A DNA stretch of 64,000 nt from Halichondria panicea (lineage: Eukaryota; Porifera; Demospongiae; Suberitida; Halichondriidae): the NCBI RefSeq assembly GCF_963675165.1, contig NC_087387.1, positions 118,501 to 182,500 on the forward strand. Direction: 5' to 3'. Under the pieces are notes generated by a model. That model was given only the letters and a program-made list of their open reading frames with translations. It was not told the origin of the DNA and searched no databases. Shown here one piece after another: positions 14,183 to 21,397 of this stretch. Every line of letters starts with the position of its first letter. The first letter of the stretch is position 1. Position numbers and translations under genes: made by a program.

Positions 14183-15001
14183 CTATCCTAGTAGTCCTCC
14201 AAGCATATTCATCAAATTACTGCTGTGTGCCTTGTCGCCCTCGGCAGCCACCCCTTCGTAATCCTCGGCATCTACTTCGTCAAGGAGATCGTAATCTTCC
14301 ATGGCAACGTCGTCAAAGAGACTGTAATCTTCCATTGCAACGTTGTCACGGTAATCCTCTTCATTGGCAAGCTCGTTGATAGACTGCAACTTTGTCAGCA
14401 TATCTAACAGCTGTTGTGGTTTTGATTTGACAGCGCCCTTGAGGACATTAACAAGGTTTAGAGCTTTTCTCTTCGTACTTGTTAGTGGTGTTGGTCCTGC
14501 CCTGGCTCCATTATTGATAATCTCAGCTGCTAGTTTCTGTTTGGCTTTTTCCTTCAACTCTTCCTTAATTTCTTTCTGCATCTCTTTCTGGAGTACCTTT
14601 TTAACTGTTGGTGCTGAAGGTGATTTGGGACCACTGAGTGGTGATGCTGGTGCCTTGGCCAAAGGGTTGACTGTTTCGAGCATGTCAAAGAGACCCTGAG
14701 CCTGGATTATATCGACTGCGTCTTGTGTCGCCACCTCATCGCTACGGAGCATGTCTGCCAGAGCTGAGAGTGTTTGCACATCTGCACCAGAGCCACGACT
14801 GCAAGCTCTTTGTAAAGCAGCCAGCAGCTCTTCTTTAGCCGAGACATCATCATATTCTTGCTGCTGCACGATCTCTGATAGCAACTGCTCGTTTAGGAGT
14901 GATTCTAGCTCCTCCAGGGTAGCCATTGCTTGGGCATTCCTAACAGAGAAGACTGACGAGATGGTGAGGGCTAGCACACAGAGAATGATGATTGACTTCA
15001 T
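14183..15001 (-). CDS. Secreted acidic precursor with GGLLG C-terminus (copy 3, long form)
   Basis: An intronless 272-aa protein of unrecognised family. A signal peptide (MKSIIILCVLALTISSVFS) precedes an acidic helical region (ATLEELESLLNEQLLSE). A Pro/Ser/Lys-rich middle contains KEMQKEIKEELKEKAKQK, a charged helix. Near the C-terminus are three acidic tandem motifs of the type VAMEDYSLFDD / VAMEDYDLLDE / VDAEDYEG, and the end is MLGGLLG. It appears to be the expanded member of the trio with the genes at 11385 and 12377. A TATA-like element (ATATAAA on the minus strand) lies at 15055-15061. Start 15001 begins the signal peptide; ATG 15016 would add five residues and is less likely. Confidence 0.72.
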   Translation of the reverse strand: MKSIIILCVLALTISSVFSVRNAQAMATLEELESLLNEQLLSEIVQQQEYDDVSAKEELLAALQRACSRGSGADVQTLSALADMLRSDEVATQDAVDIIQAQGLFDMLETVNPLAKAPASPLSGPKSPSAPTVKKVLQKEMQKEIKEELKEKAKQKLAAEIINNGARAGPTPLTSTKRKALNLVNVLKGAVKSKPQQLLDMLTKLQSINELANEEDYRDNVAMEDYSLFDDVAMEDYDLLDEVDAEDYEGVAAEGDKAHSSNLMNMLGGLLG

Positions 15002-15054
15002 GTTGCTGTCTGTCACACTGTGAAATAGTTTGTGGGATATTGTGTGGAGGCATC

Positions 15055-15061
15055 TTTATAT
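15055..15061 (-). promoter_or_regulatory. TATA box of the 15001 gene
   Basis: ATATAAA on the minus strand, about 55 bp before the start codon, at a distance like that seen for the neighbouring secreted genes. Confidence 0.5.
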
Positions 15062-15538
15062 CAGTCCTATAGGGGATGTGTGTGTCCTATATATTTATAC
15101 TGTACATTTTCATTGTGGAAAGAAGTCATTTGTTGGATAAGTGATCCTATTCAGTCTATTGTGTTTTAGTTTGCAGCCACTGGATTACAAACAGGATTAA
15201 AATTCACATAATATTGAGTAGTCTCTCATTCTTCTATAATTATATGTTGTTCAGTATTATAATTATATCATGTGTGAATAAACTAAAACTTAACTGAATA
15301 CCCTCAAAAAGGAACTAACACCTTTTAGACTACACACTGCAATGTACGTGTATAACGTGTAACATTCACTTCTCACTTGTAATTATCAAAACACTACTTC
15401 ATTGTTTATCTTTTCATTTTTGCTATCAACATGTATAGCAATTAATGCCTCTGTACAAACAAGGGTACTACTCTAAGATAACCTTTCAATCTATATCTCA
15501 CAGCATGCATGATAACTATAGCTAGGTATTAAAGTCCT
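15062..15538. other. Intergenic, no gene seen
   Basis: AT-rich spacer with no open frame of note and no clear repeat. Confidence 0.5.
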
Positions 15539-16327
15539 CTAAATATTGAGCATTAGTTCTTTCACTCTCTGCATGATCCGCTCTGTGATAAGGTTGCCAA
15601 GCTCTTTCATTTCTCTGCTTGTTTGGTATCCATTCCCTCGAACCATTTGGTTACTTTGCAGCTGAGCTTTATTCATTTGTCTCTGTAGCTCCTGAAAACC
15701 CGTCCTGTTGTGGGACTTGAAATCCATGTTCAGCTTCAGTTGCACGTCATTCTCTTTCTTATCTTTATCACTTCCACCCTTGCCGTTGACTGAGTGGGTG
15801 GGTGGGTGAACGTGTAGCACTGGGCTCCTGGAGAGAGGCTGTCCTGAGGGTATTGAAGGTGGTGGCTTGATCGCCACTCTCTGATTGGGCGAACTGGGAT
15901 GTATGTGTAGGTGGGGGGTACCAGGAGTCAGCGGCTGTCTTTGTGGAGGGTATAAATGAATTCCTGGAATCTCTGGCACTGGTTGAACTGGTTGAACAGG
16001 TTTGATCGGGTGGATGTGGACACTCGGTAGTGCTGGAGGGGGTGCTGGTCTTGCTAATACAGGGAGTTTGTAATAGTCTTGAGGCTGTTGCGCTGGCCTG
16101 AGATGCAGCTTTAATCCAATGCCTGGAGTGGGGGCTGGGGAGATGGCAGGTCTGCTCTCCATCTTATTGAGAAGGTTCTTGGCAGCTCGTTGTATGACGT
16201 TGCTCAGCCGCTGGTCAGCCATCGCCTTAGCACGATCAGAGAGCACGCCCTGGTAGCGTAGAGGCAGGCTGTACACAGTGGTGCTAGCTAAGGCACACAA
16301 TAGCAGTATAGCAGCTGTCGCCTTCAT
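15539..16327 (-). CDS. Secreted Pro-rich protein with repeated His-Pro motifs
   Basis: An intronless 262-aa protein of unrecognised family. A signal peptide (MKATAAILLLCALASTTVYS) and a short charged region containing LSNVIQRAAKNLLNKM lead to a long Pro-rich domain. That domain carries five spaced motifs: LKLHLRP (72-78), VHIHP (103-107), IHLYP (123-127), LHIHP (140-144) and LHVHP (171-175). A Lys/Asp linker and a C-terminal charged helical region (about 195-262) with many Gln and Met follow. The alternating beta-strand-like HxHP motifs could bind metal ions or nucleate mineral or matrix; this is inference. It sits in the middle of the secreted cluster, in the same orientation as its neighbours. 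Confidence 0.68.
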   Translation of the reverse strand: MKATAAILLLCALASTTVYSLPLRYQGVLSDRAKAMADQRLSNVIQRAAKNLLNKMESRPAISPAPTPGIGLKLHLRPAQQPQDYYKLPVLARPAPPPALPSVHIHPIKPVQPVQPVPEIPGIHLYPPQRQPLTPGTPHLHIHPSSPNQRVAIKPPPSIPSGQPLSRSPVLHVHPPTHSVNGKGGSDKDKKENDVQLKLNMDFKSHNRTGFQELQRQMNKAQLQSNQMVRGNGYQTSREMKELGNLITERIMQRVKELMLNI

Positions 16328-16628
16328 GCTTCACATAAGATGTCTGTTTGGTTAGATAGGTGTACAGTGGCTTGTGAGTAAACTGGCATTGGATGAAATG
16401 GTTCTAATTATATTAAAGGATTTCAGCATGGAAATGCTGAGTTAGTGTGTGTACATTGGAACAATTGAGCAGCACAATAGCTCAATTTACTGAGCAAAAG
16501 ACCAATAGGAAGTATTCCATGATTACTAGAAAAATGTTGTCATCATTCTATGCATACAATTATAGTCTAATTCTAATTCAAGTTCTTGTTCATTCTAACT
16601 TAGTCTATATTAGTCTGTTAATTCTCTT
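16328..16628. other. Intergenic, no gene seen
   Basis: Short AT-rich spacer holding the 3' end of the 17366 gene and the upstream region of the 16327 gene. No clear TATA box. Confidence 0.45.
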
Positions 16629-17366
16629 TTACTCCTCCAGGAGTTGGAGAAAAGCTGCCTCATTGAGTGTGTCCGAATCATCCTCGATCATCATAGCCTC
16701 AGCTACAGCATCCTCCAGCTGCTCAGACAAGTCCTGCACCTGCACACACTTGCTTTGAGGGGCACATGTGTCTCCATTCTTCATTCTTTTATAGCCTTTG
16801 TAGACTTTTTTGCCGAAATCGATTCCCCTTCTGATCAAATTCTTGAACCAGCTGGTGGTAGCTTGTGTCTGTTGACTTGCAAAGAATTTTTGCAGCTCAG
16901 CGGACAGTTCGTCGCCACCATCTTCCTCGTCTGTCTGAGCAACCTTGGCTTGCATCGACTGTAGCATTGACTTCTTCTCATGAGTCATAAAAACTTCAAT
17001 GGCTGCCTCCTCCAGCGCCTCTGGCATGTCCTCAACCTCGGCACAGCCTTTCCCCTTCTGATACAAGTTGTACACTTTCTTGCCCACTTTGACGGCCTTT
17101 TTTACAAATTTTTTAGCTTTTTTGAAAATCTTCTTAAGCCAGCCTTGCAACTCAGCATTGTTGTATTGTTTGACTGCAAAAACGTCTTGAGTCTGATCAC
17201 GAGTGTCTTCTTCTTCTTCACTCTGAATAGCACTGTCCAACAGTAATGCTTGCTCCAAAGCATTCTCAACAATGGCGTTGATGTCCATCTTCTTGGATAC
17301 CGTTGGAGAGCTGTAAGCAATAGCCACCAACACAGCACAAACTGCAACAGTAAGAAGAGTCTTCAT
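16629..17366 (-). CDS. Antimicrobial-peptide-like precursor with two cationic amphipathic segments
   Basis: An intronless 245-aa precursor. A signal peptide (MKTLLTVAVCAVLVAIAYSS) is followed by an acidic propiece (about 27-60, with EEEED). Cationic segment 1 (about 75-107) begins GWLKKIFKKAKKFVKK and ends near VGKKVYNLYQKGKG. An acidic spacer (109-160) follows. Cationic segment 2 (about 162-188) begins SWFKNLIRRGIDFGKKVY. An acidic C-terminal piece closes the protein. The two halves are an internal duplication: W(L/F)K, then GKKVYxxY, then Cys, then V(E/Q)D(M/L)xExLExAxxE. Tryptophan-initiated Lys-rich helices flanked by acidic propieces resemble cecropin/styelin-type precursors in layout, without a clear family match. 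Function as host-defence peptides is inferred. A TATA box lies at 17443-17450. Confidence 0.75.
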   Translation of the reverse strand: MKTLLTVAVCAVLVAIAYSSPTVSKKMDINAIVENALEQALLLDSAIQSEEEEDTRDQTQDVFAVKQYNNAELQGWLKKIFKKAKKFVKKAVKVGKKVYNLYQKGKGCAEVEDMPEALEEAAIEVFMTHEKKSMLQSMQAKVAQTDEEDGGDELSAELQKFFASQQTQATTSWFKNLIRRGIDFGKKVYKGYKRMKNGDTCAPQSKCVQVQDLSEQLEDAVAEAMMIEDDSDTLNEAAFLQLLEE

Positions 17367-17442
17367 TGCGATTTTATTTGACAGTCAAAGCTGGGAAAAG
17401 TTGACAGTCGAAGCAACTGGTGGAAAGTCTCAGCGTTGGGCA

Positions 17443-17450
17443 TTTTTATA
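17443..17450 (-). promoter_or_regulatory. TATA box of the 17366 gene
   Basis: TATAAAAA on the minus strand about 80 bp upstream of the start codon. Confidence 0.6.
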
Positions 17451-18244
17451 CAGCTGCGTAAGTTGCTATGGTGTCAGATTTATTTGCTGCTTAAATAAAC
17501 GTAATTATTAGTATGAATGTCAGCTATGTGTTTTCTACAGGAGTCTCAGTTTACTTTCATTTTGTGAAGTGTTACATTTGCTAGTGCATGTTTTTATTGC
17601 AACGATTACATGATGCACGAATCTTCACTACATTTGAAAAGGTATCTCTTGAATCAAGAGTGAAACCACACAGCTCAGTGTGTCAACTATCACCTCTCGC
17701 TATATTTGTTGGGGAATTTTTATGCATGGTGTCAAATTTATTGTTTATTTTTCATTTTTGCTGTTGATTGATTATCAGCTATGTTTAAGTGTTGTAAATT
17801 ACATCTGCTATAGTGCATGTTTTTGTTACAACATGATGTATGAATCTTCACTACCTTGTTGAAAGGTATCCCATGAATCGATAGTGAAACCACACATGTA
17901 GCTGAGTATGTGTTCAACCGCCACCTCTCTCTATCATCATGCACTCCATGAGACTATGCAACTCTCTCTAGCAACTGTAATTCCATGCTGGCAATGGCTG
18001 ATTAGGTGCTGTACACCATTGCCACAGGGCACAGTCAACACATGTGGGAAATCAACCCAGTAGATCTGACCAACACATCACCCACTACATGCCATTGTGA
18101 CACATGCACACATGTGTACTTCCTCCCCCACTACTTGTTTCCTCTATAACTCTCTGCAGGGCTGTACCCTACCACTGTAGACTGGCTTCTCTGAAGCACT
18201 AGTAAAGAAGGCAACAGAGAGAAGGAAGAGCTCCTCCATGCAAG
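17451..18244. other. Divergent intergenic region with a degenerate duplication
   Basis: Two related stretches (about 17595-17720 and 17815-17935) share tgcatgtttttrttgcaacra, gaatcttcacta, gaaaggtatc and gaaaccacac, and so form an old direct duplication. No coding exon is seen. The region supplies the promoters of the 17366 (minus) and 18245 (plus) genes. Confidence 0.5.
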
Positions 18245-18637
18245 ATGTGGCTAACTCTAAGGATAGCATGGCTGTCTGTACTTTTAACTTTATGTGTGTT
18301 ACAAGCACAGTCAGAGAGAATAAGAAAGATAACTGTTGACAAGTTGGTGGAGAATAAGCAAGAACTAGCTGAGATTGAAAGTGCATTGGAAGACATTGGC
18401 CAATCATTCCGAGACTTTGGAACAAAAGTTAAGAACTTTTTCACTCCTAAATCAGATCGTCCAACGCCAAGACCAATGGATCATATTCCAGCAGTGTTTC
18501 AAGAGCAGCAAGAGCCGGGGTTGTTGTTAGAGGAGGCAGTTGTCAAGGCTGCATTGGATAGTGTAGTGCAGGAACAGTCAGAAGATGTAGCTAACTATAG
18601 CTGGTTCAGGAGACTCTTAGCAAAAGCTCTGCAATAA
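18245..18637 (+). CDS. Small secreted protein related to the AMP-like precursor
   Basis: An intronless 130-aa protein. An N-terminal hydrophobic signal (MWLTLRIAWLSVLLTLCVLQ) leads to a charged helical region (DKLVENKQELAEIESALEDI). A short basic/Pro segment (TPKSDRPTPRP) and an acidic helix (LLLEEAVVKAALDSVVQE) follow, and the C-terminus is SWFRRLLAKALQ. The SWF(K/R)xL(I/L) start of the cationic end matches segment 2 of the 16629-17366 precursor. This suggests common ancestry or a shared processing logic, with the peptide at the C-terminus here. It is convergent with the disrupted repeat-protein gene downstream. AATAAA at 18709-18714 is a good poly(A) signal. Confidence 0.7.
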   Translation: MWLTLRIAWLSVLLTLCVLQAQSERIRKITVDKLVENKQELAEIESALEDIGQSFRDFGTKVKNFFTPKSDRPTPRPMDHIPAVFQEQQEPGLLLEEAVVKAALDSVVQEQSEDVANYSWFRRLLAKALQ

Positions 18638-18708
18638 ACTGTTTATTGAATGTGTTGTTGTTTTTGTCAGACCTTATAATACATCTATGATGTTGGTCAA
18701 CTTTGCAT

Positions 18709-18714
18709 AATAAA
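18709..18714 (+). terminator. Polyadenylation signal of the 18245 gene
   Basis: AATAAA lies 72 bp after the stop codon and is followed by a T/G-rich stretch. Confidence 0.6.
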
Positions 18715-18825
18715 GCTTTAGTTGCAGTTACAACACCAAGTGTTTATTGTTGTCTATGCCGATTTTTCTCTAAAATATTCTGTATACAGTAGGCTTAGAG
18801 AAAACTCGGCCTGGGAAGATGTATA

Positions 18826-19208
18826 CCGTATATCTTCTAATTTATCGGACACTTCTAATTACCCGGACACTCTTTTGGGCAATTTTCGTTGTTCTAATAC
18901 AACGGACACTCCAGTACTTTAATATTACATTTGTTCTAAATATCCGGACAATACCTTGAAAAGTTGAGCTACCATTCATAGACGGCAAGTAAGACTTAGA
19001 GTGCTGCAGTTAGATAGCCTTTGAGTAGCTAGTTTTAGATAGCTAGTGCAACTATTCAGTCGTACCCTGTTCTAGCTCGCATGCAGCTGCTTGCTTGTTC
19101 TAATTATTCCGGACACTTCGCATGCTCTATAAAAGTCTGTTCCAATTATACCCGGACAATTTCCAAAATAATTATTTTTTGCTGTCCGATAAATTAGAAG
19201 ATATACGG
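18826..19208. mobile_element. 383-bp MITE with TA target duplication
   Basis: Terminal inverted repeats of about 27 bp (CCGTATATCTTCTAATTTAT...; the mirror image ends at 19208) are flanked by TA on both sides (18824-18825 and 19209-19210). The interior is AT-rich, has internal GGACACT repeats and no coding frame, so it is non-autonomous. The TA duplication points to the Tc1/mariner superfamily. The terminal CCGTATA is shared with the elements at 20741 and 25017. Confidence 0.85.
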
Positions 19209-19353
19209 TAAATGATGTGCGGCTACTTATAGAGGCTCATGTGCCCGCGCCTGATATTCTGCGCATGCTCATAATAATTATAGTATATACTTTCTTCAGC
19301 AAAAAAATTTTTTTTCATCATACACAAAATTTCAGTTAGTACATTGTTCCACT

Positions 19354-20986
19354 TCACTTTTTTTCCAGTAATTCTCTGCTCAGTAGTGCCTCGATGATGG
19401 AAGTTTGGTTGAGCCTGAAGGGTGGGGGGTCAGGAGGGGATGGCTGAGGACCTGGTTGGGCCATATGAGCTACTTTTCTGCTCAGTAATGCCTCGATGAT
19501 GGCAGTTTGGTTGAGCGTGAAGGGTGGGGGGTCAGGAGGGGATGGCTGAGGACCTGGTTGGGCCATATGAGCTACTTCTCTGCTCAGTAATGCCTCGATG
19601 ATGGCAGTTTGGTTGAGCGTGAAGGGTGGGGGGTCAGGAGGGGATGGCTGAGGACCTGGTTGGGCCATATGAGCTACTTCTCTGCTCAGTAATGCCTCGA
19701 TGATGGCAGTTCGGTTGAGCGTGAAGGGTGGGGGGTCAGGAGGGGATGGCTGAGGACCTGGTTGGGCCATATGAGCTATTTCTCTGCTCAGTAATGCCTC
19801 GATGATAGCAGTTCGGTTGAGCCTGAAGGGTGGGGGGTCAGGAGGGGATGGCTGAGGACCTGGTTGGGCCATATGAGCTACTTCTCTGCTCAGTAATGCC
19901 TCGATGATGGCAGTTCGGTTGAGCGTGAAGGGTGGGGGGTCAGGAGGGGATGGCTGAGGACCTGGTTGGGCCATATGAGCTACTTCTCTGCTCAGTAATG
20001 CCTCGATGATGGCAGTTCGGTTGAGCGTGAAGGGTGGGGGGTCAGGAGGGGATGGCTGAGGACCTGGTTGGGCCATATGAGCTACTTCTCTGCTCAGTAA
20101 TGCCTCGATGATGGCAGTTCGGTTGAGCGTGAAGGGTGGGGGGTCAGGAGGGGATGGCTGAGGACCTGGTTGGGCCATATGAGCTATTTCTCTGCTCAGT
20201 AATGCCTCGATGATGGCAGTTCGGTTGAGCGTGAAGGGTGGGGGGTCAGGAGGGGATGGCTGAGGACCTGGTTGGGCCATATGAGCTATTTCTCTGCTCA
20301 GTAATGCCTCGATGATGGCAGTTCGGTTGAGCGTGAAGGGTGGGGGGTCAGGAGGGGATGGCTGAGGACCTGGTTGGGCCATATGAGCTATTTCTCTGCT
20401 CAGTAATGCCTCGATGATGGCAGTTTGGTTGAGCGTGAAGGGTGGGGGGTCAGGAGGGGATGGCTGAGGACCTGGTTGGGCCATATGAGCTACTTCTCTG
20501 CTCAGTAATGCCTCGATGATAGCAGTTTGGTTGAGCCTGAAGGGTGGGGGGTCACGAGGAGATGGCTTTGGTCCTGGTTTGGGAGCTTTGGGTGGAGATG
20601 GTGCAGCAATGCGGGCTATTTTTTTGCTCAGTAGTGCCTCGATGATGGCAGTTCTGTCGGGATCGTTGTCGTCAGTTTCAGTAATATGAGCAAACCTTCC
20701 ATGGGTTTGCAGTGCTCCTGCAAGCACCAGCAATATAATACCGTATAGCGCGAAATTTTCGAGGGGCTTAATTTTCGCGGATTTCGTGGGTTGGAATTCT
20801 ACACGAAAATTAAGTCCACGAAAAGTGTTCGTTAATAAGAATTACCTGCTACATGCAAATATTTAAAGGCGTGGCTTCCGGTAAACAGTCATTCCGCGAA
20901 CATTGTGCAACGAAATGGCTTTTAGAGGCCAATCCACGAAATATAAGTGCCTCGAAAATTTCGCGCTATACGGTAGTCAATTTCAT
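19354..20986 (-). pseudogene. Secreted 34-aa repeat protein, signal peptide split by a MITE
   Basis: The body (19354-20738) encodes thirteen copies of a helix motif (T)AIIEALLS, eleven of them in full 34-aa units that add a Pro-rich stretch (PGPQPSPPDPPPF) and LN(Q/R). Each unit junction makes an N-glycosylation sequon (N-Q-T or N-R-T). The 102-bp units are almost identical, so the array is young or homogenised. No ATG opens the body frame: it starts in the hydrophobic LLVLAGALQ of a signal peptide. A 233-bp MITE (20741-20973) separates that from ATG 20986 and its next codons. Reading through the element meets TAG after six codons. In this assembly the gene is therefore probably null unless another start or splicing is used. 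Function is unknown; family unrecognised. Confidence 0.75.
20741..20973. mobile_element. 233-bp MITE inserted in a signal-peptide coding region
   Basis: Inverted termini (CCGTATAGCGCGAAATTTTC and its mirror at 20951-20973) are flanked by TA (20739-20740 and 20974-20975). The near-perfect termini suggest recent insertion. A more decayed copy lies at 25017-25232. No coding capacity. Confidence 0.9.
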
Positions 20987-21397
20987 GGCTGCAGCAGAAC
21001 TTTAGAATTGGTATTTTTGACAAGTTTGATGCAAATTGAGTGCCTACTTTTATAAGCAGGAGTCCTCATGAGCCCTTGTGGTGACATGGAGGTTCTTAAT
21101 CTTGGTTGGAACATATTGACATGGACAGCAGGAAGCAAAGGCCCTGACTAAAAACCATGCAGTGGTGTCATGATTAAAAATTGAGGTACTACCTTAACCA
21201 AGTGGTTTATTTTACTGGCAAAAAACAGCCCTGAATAGCCCTGAACAGCCCTGAACAGCCCTGAATAGTAGCCCTGAATAGCCTCATCAAATGCCACTAG
21301 AGGTCTCAGTGGTCAAAAATAAGATATAATCAGTACTGTGAATTGTCTATAGTCTAAGAAATGATTGACTTTGCTGTGTTCATGGCTATGAGGGTGG
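20987..21397. other. Intergenic, with a small tandem repeat
   Basis: Positions 21223-21282 hold five to six copies of an 11-bp unit (agccctgaata/aacagccctga). The segment also carries the upstream region of the disrupted repeat-protein gene (ctacttttataagca near 21050 may be its TATA element) and the 3' flank of AOX. Confidence 0.5.
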
